From Mesostigma viride (taxonomy: Eukaryota; Streptophyta; Mesostigmatophyceae; Mesostigmatales; Mesostigmataceae): a stretch of DNA of 44,961 nt. The position numbers and the translations under genes were made by a program. Shown one piece after another: positions 19,589 through 30,439 of this stretch. Location: the NCBI GenBank assembly GCA_009746045.1, contig RPFO01000384.1:127501-172461 (forward strand), read 5' to 3'. The notes below the pieces were generated by a model. That model was not told the DNA's origin and did no database searches. It saw only the letters and a list, made by a program, of their open reading frames with translations. Within the stretch, counting starts at the first letter, position 1; every line of letters begins with the position of its first letter.

Positions 19589-20161
19589 TGTTACGTCGCG
19601 TAACAATTCGTTGTAGTTACGGACGTAAATTAGGTCTTTTGCCTCAGTTGTCCCTAGGTTTACGTTTAGGCTCCTACCGGGACATTATTGTCCTCGTAAC
19701 AGTACTGTGGTACATTGGGTGCCGTTGGGCGCCGCGCCGCGTACTTGACTAGTGGTCCTGATCCTTTGGTAGAATGTAGTGGACCAGCGTGCATCAGTAG
19801 ATGTAGTGGACCAGCGTGCATCTGTAGGCGAGGGCCATGTCGGCCCGAGCGTGTTGGACCGTTGGTGACCATTTATGCGTGTTCTACCCCTTGTGTGTGC
19901 ACTCGGCGTGTGTTAAATGGATTAACACATATAGGCTTGGGTCACGGCAGTGTAGTTGTGTTTCCTTCCTCTATTCCTGGAGTAAACGGGTTTTGATAAA
20001 TGGTTGTATGGCGTATTATAGTAACACTTACGTTAATGCATTGAGATCAGCTCCGTCACGTTCGTCTTTCGCCAGAGGTTTGAGTAGAGGAGGCCTGACC
20101 AGTTTAGGTAGTATCAGGCCCATTAGAGGTAGAGGCGGAGGTAGATATCCGCGGCGTAACA
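19589..20161 (+). repeat. 3' LTR of inner element
   Basis: 573-bp LTR matching 11202-11778 with two substitutions and one 4-base indel. It is followed directly by the GTACG duplication and then by minus-strand outer-element ORF sequence. Confidence 0.95.
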
Positions 20162-20166
20162 GTACG
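20162..20166. repeat. Target-site duplication GTACG, right copy (inner element)
   Basis: This is the partner of 11197-11201. It lies inside the post-pol ORF of the outer element. Confidence 0.95.
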
Positions 20167-21070
20167 TCAGTAGCAGGCGCAGCGGTAGCCGAAGGCGTAG
20201 GAGCTGCAGCACCAGAGGGAACCGCAGACGCCGAGGGCCCGTGCGGCACGGTCGGACCCGTAGACGTCGAGGCGACCGAAGGGGAAGGGGGCACAGCTGC
20301 AACAGACACCCCACCTGGCGTGGCTAGAGCGTGCGCCTGGGCCGCCATGAAGGCCCCGAAGGCCGCCGTCAGAGACTGGATCTGCGCCTGCATCGCAGAA
20401 ACTGTCACCGAAAGAGGATCAGGCAAACCCGAAGGGGTAGGCTCCACTGCAACACACCGGGTCGACCGAGGGGACGACGGGACCGGAGAGGGAGGAGCAG
20501 ACGCCGAGGAGGCGGACGCAGCGCTCGAGGCAGAATATTCTGGAGTATAATGTACCTCGGATGGGGCGCCCGTAGGGGCAGGACCACCAACTGCTACTCC
20601 CGCAGACTGATCAGCTATCTCCATGAATTCTACGGCCCGCAGAAGGTCGCAGGGGTTCTCATCTACCTCAGCATCATCCTCAGCCGGAAGCCAGGGGAAC
20701 ACATCCCGTAGGCAGGAGCGGCCCACAGGGGTGGAAAGGTAGGAGAACACACGGGAGCACTGGAGAACCGCATCTATCTGTCCCAAGGCTGGACAGCGGG
20801 AACCACACCCCAACAAACAGTGCCCGGCATCGTCGAACCCGTGCAACACAAGCTGGTGCGGCTCATCAGGGGAAGGACCGTACCACGTGACCGTGAAGAG
20901 AGCCGCCCTGACTAGACTCGCATGTTGGGCCTGGAGGGCCGGCTGCACAACGCCACCCGGTAACTGGACCGCGACACCCAGCGGCCCGGAAGGGCCTCGA
21001 AATACAGCTCAGGGTCCGGTAGGGGCAGGGACGGCAGCGGGCTCTCAGCCGGAGGGGTAGGCTCTGACAT
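20162..21070 (-). pseudogene. Post-pol ORF of outer element, N-terminal part
   Basis: Starts at ATG 21070, 77 bases after the pol stop codon (21147-21149), in the place where some retroelements carry env. The first residues are MSEPTPPAESPLPSLPLPD. A one-base frame change near 21000 is needed to reach the long frame that runs from LQAQHASLVRAALFTVTWYG through HQLVLHGFDDAGHCLLG and RAVEFMEIADQSAGVAVGG to the Pro/Ser/Ala-rich middle with the helix AMQAQIQSLTAAFGAFMAAQ. At 20162 it is cut by the inner element's insertion and resumes at 11201. The undisrupted ORF would be about 770 codons. No signal peptide, transmembrane helix or known motif was found. Confidence 0.7.
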
Positions 21071-21146
21071 GACGGCTGCGGAGGGGAGGGGACAACCAAC
21101 CACCCGTCGACAGCAGACATAACATAAGAGAGGAGAAGGCCTACAA

Positions 21147-24100
21147 CTAGAGCTTGTGCAGGGTTTTATATTCCTGCAGCAGGCGACTACACCCATCTAG
21201 CTCACTCTCCGTATACCAGACCTTATCTACTTCACTACGAGCATACATCCACTTCACTTTATACTGACGCTGGGTACCGCGGCCCTTTTTGATATCTCTA
21301 TGGGCCACGATGCTTTCTACTTCGTCTTCTACTTCCCCAGTGTCAGGGTTATGCTCTAAAGGGGCAGGCGCTAACTCTCTACCAGCGAACGTACTAGGGT
21401 GGTACAGTTTCAGCTGGCTCCTATGGAAGGTGTTCGAATGTGTCTGCCAAGAGGTAGGGATATCGACTTTATATAGAAATTTCCTACTCTAGACAAAACA
21501 CGGAAGGGTCCTAAGAAGGCGGGCCTAAGTTTGACCTTCAGTTCTGCTTCAAACTTATGAGCAAAACGGCCAACACGGGGGCCTTCTACTAATACTAGAT
21601 CTCCTATTTCTATCTCAGGTGCTCTTCTATCTAAGGAGGCACGCAACCTAGCAAGGTACTTAGCCTGAGCTTTTTGGTACCCTGAGATCGCGTGGTCATG
21701 AGCAGTTTTCATTCTATCTAGTAAGGACTGTACACCTTCTACAGTATCTCGGGACACATCATCCTTGTCCCGTAGAGGACTAGCTAAGAGAGAGGTAGGG
21801 GTAAGAGGCTGTCTACCAGTATCTAAGAAGAAGGGCGTATATCCATGCGCAGCTTGGGGACAATTGTTGAGGGAGAACTCTACCAAACATAAATAATCCT
21901 CCCAATCACTACCCGAGCCATTAACATAGTGCCTAAGCGCTTCTTCTACTACCCTATTAAGACGCTCTACTAAATGAGAGGAGGAGGAGTGGTAGGCAGT
22001 ACCGTAGGTAACCTTGGTACCGATGGCAGCGAAAAACTGCTGCCAAAAATCTGAGGTAAATAATTTATCCTTATCACTAATAAACTGCCTACTCAAACCA
22101 TGATATCTATATACATTATTGAGGTATAGGCGTGCGCAATCACGTGCGGTGAGTTCTAAAGGACACGGCACAAGATGGCACATACGAGTAAAACGATCTA
22201 TGAACACAAGGATTTGGGCATTGCCCCTATCATTCTTTCTAAAAGGTCCTACAAAATCCATCATGATAGAATCCCACGGCATGATGGGTCAGGCAAGGTC
22301 CTAGGTTCTGCTATCTGTCCTACATTATTGGGTTTCATCTCCTGGCAAGATTGACAAGTTCTAACATACTCATCTACATCCTTATAAAGGGAAGGCCAGT
22401 AATAAGAGCGGGCTACTAGGTCCCGTACCCGTTTACCACCCTGATGAGCAGCTAAGTCATGCAACTCAAAGAGCAAGGAGGAGCGACAGATAGGAGGGAC
22501 ATACAGGCGCCATTGAGGGGGAGAATCTGCTATCTGCACATATAAAAACCCACCTACAAATTTACAAGGGTGCTTGCCTAATTGTTGGGGATGTGCAGCA
22601 ATGGCAGCTAATGCTTCCGGCTCAGTGGCCGTAAATCTACTAATAAGGCGTTCAAGATCAGAGGTAGGCATCGCTACAGAGGTATCCAGAACAGGTTTAA
22701 AGAGATCTCCTACCGCCTTGCCAAAGAGAAGGGGAGGTCCTAGAGGGACTACGTTTTCATAAGACTTTCCTGACCTAGTCGCTATATGGCTAAGCGGTAT
22801 AGAAATTTTATTTTTCCCCTCCCCCCCCCGAGGCCACAGGAAGGGCCTCACACGGGAGAGAGAGTCCTACGTGAGAAAGGAGATCAGGCATGCGAACAGC
22901 TGTATGAAAGAGGTAGGCATAGGATTCATCATCAGGTAGTTCACCATAAGGGGTTACACCCATAGTAGTAGGAACTAGAGTAGTATTGAGAACATCAAGG
23001 TCCTCGAAAAAGGAGTAGTCTGCACGACGAGAGAGTGCATCTGGTACTATGTTATCTACACCCTTGACATACTGAAGTTTAAAAGGGGAAAACTGTGCTA
23101 AAAATTCCATCCAGCGCGCTTGCCGAGGGGTAAGGTTGGGTTGGGAGAGAAGATGGGTAAGGGGACGGTGATCCGTTTGGATAACTAATCTATAAGGATC
23201 TAGCTCACAGGGTTCATTCAGGCAGACATCAAATTGAGCACCTTTAAGAAAGTGCTGCCACGCGTGGCAACAATACACCACCGCTAAGAGTTCCTGCTGG
23301 TGTACGGGATAGTTACGCTCCGCAGGAAGCATTGTCCTAGAGATATACTCAATTGGCTGTAAGCCCTGACCCTGATCCTGGAGAAGGACGCCACCTATAG
23401 CTACCTTACTAGCATCTGTAGCCACAACAAAGGGTTTAGTAGTATCCGGTAGGATGAGTACAGGAGGGGAAAGGAGTAGGGATTTTAGGCACTGAAAAGC
23501 CGACTGACATTCACTACTCCAAACAAAGGGGATATCCTTCTTTAATAAATGATTAATAGGGGCTGCTATAGTTGCGAAACGCGGGATAAAACGCCTATAG
23601 TAAGAAGCAATTCCTAGAAAACTACGTACACCTTTAACGTCGGTAGGGGTAGGCCATTCCTGAATTGACTTAGTTTTATCCGGGTCGGTAGCGACCCCGG
23701 CATCTGACAGAACGTGCCCTAAAAATGGGACACTCCTACCCGAACGAACTTTAGCACGGCGCGCCCACAAAGAATTTTCAGCCATTATTTCTAATACTTT
23801 CTTTAAATCACGTAGGTGCGTTTCAAAATCAGGAGAGTAAATAAGATATCATCTAAGTAAGCTTGAGCACAAGAACGGTCATGCTCAGATAAAGAAACAG
23901 AGGAGAAGGAAGGATCCTTTAGATCAGAGGACACCTGAGGAAGGTGAGAATTTCCCATAACAGGTCTAAGCACTTCATTCATTAACATTTGAAAAGAGGC
24001 AGGCGAGTTACAGAGTCCCATAGCCGCTACTCTAAACTGGTAATGACCAAAAGGGGTAGCAAAGGCGGTTTTGTGGCAATCCTCAGGAGCTATCCGCAAC

Positions 24101-25147
24101 TGCCAAAAACCATCCGCACAATCCAGTACTGTGAAACAAGTGGAACCTTTAACCTTATTAAATATATCATCAATACGAGGTAGAGGGTATTTAGACTTCA
24201 CAGTAATATCATTCAACTTCCTATAATCAGTAACTAGGCGAAACTTGCCATTTGGCTTAGGAACTAACAGGACACCAGCTGAGTAGGGGGAGTTACTAGG
24301 CTCTATCAATCCTGCTTCTAATAATGACACTAAAATCTGTTTTAGTTCCTTTAACTCGGTAGGGCCCATTCTATACATCGGAGAGTGCGTAGGAACTGCA
24401 CCGTCCTTGATAACTACACGGTGTAAAACAGAACGAGGAGGAGGATAAGAAGGAGTCTTTTCTTCAAATACTTTTGAGGAATCTATCACAGCCATGTATC
24501 TTACTATTTCATTTTCAGTAAATCCCACTCCTATTGTATCCACTGTATTTACATCTATATCCACACTATTATTAGTGATAGGTATCTCTTGTACTTCTAA
24601 CTGAAGGAACATACATAATAGGTATCCATATTCCTTTAGTTCAGAACGCAATTCGTCATTGGACATTAATACTTCAGGTATAGGTCTTACAGGAGGATCA
24701 ACAGGTGTAGGAGGAGTAATATCTACCAAGGATAAATTTTCTAATCTATAATGACGTTCGGTACCCAGTAAGAGCTATCTGGAAACCAAATGACCATAGT
24801 ATCATAATTAATAGTAATCTTATTATCCTGGTGCCAATCTAATCCTAGTAATACATCAGCTGTAGTGATAGGGCCTATAGTGGCCGTCAGGTTGACCGTA
24901 CGTCCTTGTATGACCAGGGGAAGGGACACCGTACCCGGGGAATGACTGGTGCGACCGTCAGCATAATGGACAGTGACAGTTTTTGTGTGAGGGGTAGGGA
25001 CTAGTCCTAAACGCCTAACTAGGGCCTCGCTCACAAAGGAGCTAGCCGCACCGCTATCCACTAACACAGAGACATTCAAGAGTTCATCAGCATGCAAAAG
25101 GGGTCTACAACAGTATGAGGGACGGTTAAGCCACCATTCAAGAACAT
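21147..25147 (-). pseudogene. pol: Pol polyprotein, outer element, full-length but frameshifted
   Basis: Complete domain set: aspartic protease (LVDSGAASSFVSEALVRRLG), RT (VPKPNGKFRLVTDYRKLN, YLDDI), RNase H (ATDASKVAIGGVLLQDQ), integrase with a zinc-binding N-terminus (CQSCQEMK) and DDE core (DFVGPFRKNDRG, FISDKDKLFTSDFW, YHSSSSHLVERLNRVVEE), and a C-terminal chromodomain (EDEVESIVAHRD, YKVKWMYA, WYTESELDGCSRLLQEYK). The chromodomain is thought to guide integration to heterochromatin. The frame is broken at about six places by single-base changes: near 25100 (protease start), 24765, 23850 (right after the YLDD motif), 22820 (purine run), 22290 and 21460. All else is intact. Because the LTRs are nearly identical, some of these breaks may be sequence errors. 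Confidence 0.9.
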
Positions 25148-25253
25148 AAGAGGACGCACACGTAGTGGTAGGGATGATTCAGCTCCTACAGAGGTTATAA
25201 AAACAGGCAAGCAAAAATTATTATCTGGGGTACTATCTAAGGACCTGTCCAGG

Positions 25254-27000
25254 TTACCCCCGGCTGACAGGCCTACTGTTCCCCCTCCCCCCCAAATCCA
25301 TAGGAACTAACCCCGAAGAAGACCCTGGCGGAAAAGCCACTGCTGGAGGGTCACGAGGGATTGAAGAGGGTGCGGGAGCCTGATTATCATAGGGGAACCC
25401 TGGGGATCCTGTCTGCACAGCATTCAGCCTACTAGGGGTAGCTGAAGGAATGCGTCCTGAAGTGGGACGAATAGGAGCACGCTGAGGGGTACGAGGAGGG
25501 CGAGCGTCGGGATGAGGGGGAGCACCCGAAAGGAACTTGGGGCACTCACGTTTAAGATGACCTACTTCCTTACAATGATAGCAGGTGATATGAGAGACAT
25601 CCAGAGCTGAAAGGTCAGTCACACAAATATCTAATTCTTCTACATAGGAGTTCTCCTCCTCAGGGGTAAGGCTAATATTATTAATACGGGAACGGGTAGG
25701 AAGAGAAGGCGTGGAGAAGAAATCTGCTACTCGTAAAAGATGCTGGCGCACATGCTTGAGGGGCAGGTCAGTAAAACGGTAGGCAGAGAACTGGCGCTTG
25801 ACTTCACGCAATAAGGGTCTACTGAGGCCCTGAAGGAAGCGGCACGTACTTCTGCACCCGACAAATCCCTAATTCGTACCATCTGAGCATCAAACTCTTT
25901 CATATATTCTTTGAAGGACTTGGTACCCTGCTGCAAGGTACCAAAGGATAATCTATCCTGCCAATCTGCATCGGGAGGGACTAAATGGTTCTCTAAACGC
26001 TTGAACAATTCTGCTACAGAGTTTGGGTAGGCATGAGAGGCAAGAGACTCACACTGGATGAGGTTAGCAAGCTCAGGAGTAATGCAGGTAGTAAGATAAT
26101 GAGGAACTAGTACAGCATCAGAGAGGCGCCACCTATTGTGGTTCTGCCAGGACTCTGTGTTCTGGGTGAGCAACATAATGAAGGTGAAAAACTGTTGAGG
26201 GGTAGACTTGACATCCAGCTTAGGAAGGTTGGCAAAGAGGGGAAGAGCAGGAGGCTTAGGGGGATTAGAAGAATCAGTTTTTCCCATAGGGCCACTATCT
26301 TCCACTGCTACATAAGCGGGATAGAAGGAAGGGATAGGAAAAGTCTTGGGTAGGGGTCTAGAGGGAGCCACCGTTTCAGGATGGTGCCCATAGGAGAAGG
26401 GAACAGTATATTGCTCACGAAGAGAGGAGTAGGCAAAATGATCATAATTCCTATCATCTAGGGGCATGGTACTGAAATCATTATTAACTTCTAAATCAGC
26501 CACACGGGTAGGAACCTGGGCAGCCTCATAGGCCGTCTCAGGGTAGGACCAGGAAGCAGGTGGGTAAAAGGGAACTGCACTAGGGCGCCCAGAAGGGCCG
26601 ACAGGGGCCGAGGTACGACCCGTGTTAATGGCAGGCATTGAAGGCACAGGGTGGGAAGGAGGCCTAGAAGCATTGTTAGTGAGTGAGGACCTGCTGGAGG
26701 GGTGAGCCAAGGTTGCAGAAGGGGCAGGGGCCTGGTTCACAGCAAAAGAAGGTTCATCACTAAATCTGACTTGGAAATACGTTGTTCATAGGTAGGTGGG
26801 GTAATTGAGGGACGACGGCGACCACCAGCAACAGGAGAAGGAGGTGAGGTACGCAGAATACCTTGAGGGGTGAGATGGTGTACCGTTTCCAAGGAGTCCC
26901 GTCGGTTACCACGAGTATTGTTATTGTTATTATTATTAGTAGTAGTATTATTATTATTATTGGTAGGTATAGGCGACATATCTCCACCCACTGGATCCAT
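25254..27000 (-). pseudogene. gag: Gag, outer element, frameshifted
   Basis: Same protein as 13312-15054. Starts at ATG 27000 with an Asn-rich N-terminus from AAT/ACT repeats. The frame changes near 26755 (after the basic PPTYEQR region) and near 25835 (in the RARFLQGLSRP region of the intact copy). The CCHC knuckle is kept. The C-terminus differs from the inner copy because the terminal G run is one base shorter. Otherwise the two Gags are very similar. Confidence 0.88.
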
Positions 27001-27091
27001 CTTTAATTACGTAAAGGAATAGGAATCTAGAAGAAAGCAACAAAGGAAAAAGGAAAAACCTTGAAGGTCTGCAGCAAGAACAAAATTAAAA

Positions 27092-27484
27092 TCAATCCTT
27101 TTTAACAACAGTAATGGATAGGGAACCAAACTCCAAAGTGAGAGGAGTATCTGAAGCAGATGCAGATGCAGCCCGTTTAGGGGGAGAAGAAGGAGGGGTA
27201 GCAAAGACTAGAGCTTCTACTGGAGGACGACCATGAGGAATAGGGCGTACATGCAGGCCTAAATCTGTTTGGCTATGATCTATAAGGAACTGCTGAGCTT
27301 CTTCAAAGGACATAAATTTCTTATACCTAATTACGTTGTATACACGATTCTGAACGATCTTCCTAGCGTCGGACCAAGAAAGGAAAATGGAGGACCATTG
27401 AGGCGTAATCACTACGTAATATTTAGCTAGACTATTATCGCTAGAAGAATGGGAAGGAGCAGTAAAAGATCGCCGTTGGCTCAT
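27092..27484 (-). CDS. ORF1: viroplasmin/RNase H1 N-terminal-like hybrid-binding protein
   Basis: Intact 130-residue ORF upstream of gag, ATG at 27484. Residues about 21-70 read KYYVVITPQWSSIFLSWSDA, followed by RYKKFMSFEEAQQFLIDH. This is the pattern of the caulimovirus viroplasmin / RNase H1 N-terminal domain: YYxV, an aromatic-hydrophobic stretch with SW, then YKxFxSxEEAxxFL. In eukaryotic RNase H1 that domain binds RNA:DNA hybrids; in caulimovirus P6 it is part of the translation transactivator and inclusion-body protein. The rest is Pro/Ser-rich and ends LTLEFGSLSITVVKKD. A separate gene for this domain in front of gag is unusual for Ty3/gypsy elements. It could help reverse transcription by holding the hybrid; that is inference. 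The inner copy has the same ORF but is interrupted. Confidence 0.8.
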   Translation of the reverse strand: MSQRRSFTAPSHSSSDNSLAKYYVVITPQWSSIFLSWSDARKIVQNRVYNVIRYKKFMSFEEAQQFLIDHSQTDLGLHVRPIPHGRPPVEALVFATPPSSPPKRAASASASDTPLTLEFGSLSITVVKKD

Positions 27485-28008
27485 GGTAACGCACCTGGTA
27501 GGTCTTGAGCAGTCAAATGAGGAGAACGAGGAGAAGGCGACTTATCTCGGGTGTCTGAAACCGAACCAGATTGACGACGCACGTAGGGACGAGGTTTCCA
27601 GCGCCAGGTGGTCGTAAGTATCCGGTTTCAAGAATTCTGCGTCCGGCGATGGGTCGTCTAAATAAAGCAGGCAAGATGCAGAAAAAGTGTAATCTACGAG
27701 ACGCTAGCCGTCTCTCTGTCGTCGAACCAAAACCAGCAACTGTCTACGGCAGTAAACCACCTTTCTAAGGAAAACAAGACGAGGAAAAGGAGCTATCTAC
27801 GAAAGGATTTTCCGCTTCGAGCAGGTCTATCTTCTAGGCAGGGCGTGTCCTGAATCAGGCAGCACTACCCCCTAGCTTGAGGCGACCCGCCCATTACCTG
27901 TCAAGTAGGTGTCGTCTTCATTTTCCCAGCCGCGGAAGGGTTGATTCAATGACGTATGTTGCAAAGGATCGTCGTCTCGCTCTCTATCTAAACTACCTCC
28001 GAGTCCAT
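27485..28008 (-). other. Outer element leader
   Basis: 524 bp from the 5' LTR to the ORF1 start, starting with the presumed primer-binding site (TGGACTCGGAGG at about 27996-28007 on the minus strand). No supported gene; probably untranslated leader. Confidence 0.6.
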
Positions 28009-28581
28009 TGTTACGCCGCAAGCCTCTACCACCACCTCTACCTCTACCTGTCCTGATACTACCTAAACTAGTGAGGCCGCTTCTATTTACACCCCTAGCG
28101 AAAGACGAACGAGACGAACCAGATCTCAATGCATTTACATATGTACTACTGTAATATGCCATAGGCCATTTAACCGAAACCCGTTTACTCCAGGAAAAGA
28201 GGAAGGAAACACAACTAAACTGCCGTGACCCAAGCTAATATGTGTTAATTCATTTAACACACGCCGAGTGCACACACAAGGGGTAGAACGCGCATAAATG
28301 GTCACCAACGGTCCAACACGCTCGGGCCGACATGGCCCTCGCCTACAGATGCACGCTGGTCCACTACATCTACTGATGTACGCTGGTCCACTACATTCTA
28401 CCACAGGATAAGGACCACTAGTAAAGTACGCGGCGCGGCGCCCAACGGCACCCAATGTACCACAGTACTGTTACGAGGACAATAATGTCCCGGTAGGAGC
28501 CTAAACGTAAACCTAGGGACAACCGAGGCAAAAGACCTAATTTACGTCCGTAACTACAACGAATTGTTACGCGACGTAACA
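28009..28581 (-). repeat. 5' LTR of outer element
   Basis: 573-bp LTR in minus orientation with TGTTACG/CGTAACA ends. Just inside, after one A, comes TGGACTCGGAGG, in the position of the primer-binding site for a tRNA 3' end (CCTCCGAGTCCA). The tRNA was not identified. The LTR must contain the promoter and polyadenylation signal of the element. Confidence 0.95.
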
Positions 28582-28586
28582 GTCCC
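28582..28586. repeat. Target-site duplication GTCCC, right copy
   Basis: This is the partner of the copy at 8865-8869 and bounds the outer element on its 5' side. Confidence 0.95.
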
Positions 28587-29225
28587 ATAGAAATATATCA
28601 AAACTTACCCCCCCTAATAACTACAGAAATGCAACTGACAACCACTGAATGATGTTTGGGGACCATAAACATGATGTTTGGGCATGCATACCACCACTTG
28701 TTGGGGGTACTACCCCCAGCCATACACCGGATATGAGCTAAAAATAGAAAAAAACGCTGTCCGGGGCACATCTTGCCCAGAACAGTGGGAGAACCAGTTG
28801 CATGAAAAAAGTAATACCCATATAAAAATGTCATGGGACATGGTTTCTACCTAATTGGATCAACAAAATCAGCACATCCCTTTGAGTTATTAATTTTTGG
28901 GCCAAAAATACGCTTTTTTAGGCGGGGCGTCCCCATACACACTCATAACACATCCATTAGGCCTAAAAAGTGATAGTCAAATTCTGTCATGACCATAGAA
29001 GGCACTGTCAAAGTTTGGTGGCATTCTGAGCTCAGCTGTAGCAGTTATTAATTTTGGAAGTTGGCCACCTGTGCAGACGCTAAGGAAGGCATTAGTGAGT
29101 ATTAAGGCACACTAACACTTCCTATGCCATCCAAAAGGCTCCTGACCATGCCCAATTCGACCACAATGTACAAGGAGGTGGCTGGGCACGTCATGTGCCC
29201 TTGCCTTACCTCGACACGGGCAACC
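28587..29225. other. Gap between two retrotransposons
   Basis: About 640 bp between the outer element and the presumed LTR of the third element. I see no gene, RNA or repeat here that I can name. Confidence 0.4.
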
Positions 29226-30439
29226 TGTTGCGTGTGTGCACAACAATGAGGCAGGTAGCTCTACTACATGCCTAGCCGACACTTCTAAAGCATATTTCAG
29301 GTTGATGGTGTGGGCATCATGTCCCAAAACCAAGCTCAAACACACCCTAGAAAGCCATATCCACTAATTGCCCAACAAGGGTAACAACAGACAGTCCACA
29401 GAGAAAGCAGAATTATCATACATGCTGATTGCCAAGGCTTCTTACCATGGTTACCTTGCCTTGCTAGCATATGAATTAGGGCTCTCCCATTTTAGTGGGA
29501 GAAAGGCCAACAAGACAACGATAACCCCTACCTACGTGCAGTTCCACCCATGCAGTATGCCCCTCAGAAAAACCACTGCCACCTTTCTTTCCAGCGCAAT
29601 TGTTTGCCAAGAAACAAACTCAAGCTTGTGAGCCTCTAACCACAATGAAGCCTCTGCTAAGAAAGGCCGCGTCAATATTCACACAAAACTGAGTGCTGTT
29701 AGCAATTTTAACACGTATGGCTATTTAAAATAGCGCCTTAGTGATTGAGAATGAATGCGAAAGACCTTTGATTTCCTATGCGTCACAGCGCACGATGGTG
29801 GCTTAAGAATACTCGTCACACAATACGAATAAGCTCAAACCCGGAAAACCGGTTTCGTATATTACAGTGTTACCACACAGATTAAAACACTCAATGCGGG
29901 AAGACTTACACCCAGTAGGCGAGGGATTCACACTCGAGCCCACAGGAGATTTACACTCCAGGATTAAGCGATGGTAAATAATCTGTAGAGCAAAGTGGTA
30001 AATTACGATACAAGGTCCGGATTGCTGGCATAGCTCGTGCCTTCCTATTTTGTCCCTTCGTCCCCGTTGGTGGCTGCGCCTGGCGCTGCCAACCAGGCAT
30101 GACGTGAGGTCCGCGGGGACGGGCTTCTCGAACCGTCTAGAACACATTAAAGACCAGTACGGCTAGAGGCCTCTCCTGAAAAATATCCAAATGTCCGTAG
30201 GAACCATCATAACGCATGTGCAGTGCCACTTGGCTGTCCCGTAACTCCCGTTCAGGCGCTAGGTCTGCCTACGGCGCAAAGGCCAAGTTCGTCAGCAAAA
30301 CTTCTATGCACTTACTTCCACACGGCTGTAAACTATACTATGGCCTCGGCACTGGCGCCGGATTATGGTCGGCGCCGATCGACCGGGACGGATAATTTAT
30401 ATTTACCACAAACGGCATGTTGCATCCGTGCATGCAACA
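29226..30439 (-). repeat. Probable 3' LTR of third element
   Basis: The right end is well placed: on the minus strand the PPT GGGGGGGGAGG is followed by TGTGTTGCATGCACGG. This start includes a palindrome (GTTGCAT...ATGCAAC), as in the first family's LTR. The left end is chosen only because TGTTGCGTGTGTGC at 29226 is an inverted match to the other end. This would make an LTR of about 1.2 kb. Inside it I see no gene. Confidence 0.4.

Larger units (their letters stand above)
11202..20161 (+). mobile_element. Inner Ty3/gypsy chromovirus, nested, internally deleted
   Basis: A second copy of the same family, plus strand, inserted head-on into the outer element's post-pol ORF with 5-bp duplication GTACG. 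Layout: 5' LTR 11202-11778, leader, ORF1 broken by a SINE-like insert, gag 13312-15054, pol from about 15179 to about 17888, post-pol ORF remnant to 19219, PPT 19578-19588, 3' LTR 19589-20161. Compared with the outer copy, about 2 kb are missing: most of integrase, the chromodomain and the N-terminal half of the post-pol ORF. The LTRs differ by two substitutions and a 4-base indel, so it is young. It can move only if served by proteins of other copies, since it lacks the integrase catalytic core. Confidence 0.95.
8870..28581 (-). mobile_element. Outer Ty3/gypsy chromovirus, full-length
   Basis: A complete LTR retrotransposon read right to left: 5' LTR 28009-28581, leader, ORF1 (27092-27484), gag (25254-27000), pol (21147-25147), post-pol ORF (21070-20162 continued at 11201-9805), polypurine tract 9436-9446, 3' LTR 8870-9435. 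Both outer flanks carry the same five bases GTCCC (8865-8869 and 28582-28586), which proves one integration event. The element is interrupted by a second copy of its own family at 11202-20161; without that insert it is about 10.7 kb. The two LTRs differ by one substitution and one 7-base indel, so insertion was recent. The RT-RNaseH-integrase-chromodomain order identifies a chromovirus of the Ty3/gypsy (Metaviridae) group. Confidence 0.95.

Noticed and set aside
20028-20161. C-terminal extension of the outer post-pol frame into LRRGYLPPPL-type sequence
   Set aside because: This is translation into the inner element's LTR, not original protein; the ORF's true continuation is at 11201.
19837-20550. 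237-residue plus-strand frame across the LTR end
   Set aside because: A chance fusion of LTR sequence with the antisense of the post-pol ORF.
9805-21070. Envelope gene in the post-pol position
   Set aside because: No signal peptide, furin-type site, fusion peptide or transmembrane anchor is visible in the ORF.
11202-28581. One giant foldback (MITE-like or inverted-repeat) element
   Set aside because: The separate duplications GTACG and GTCCC show two independent LTR insertions, so no single foldback element is needed.
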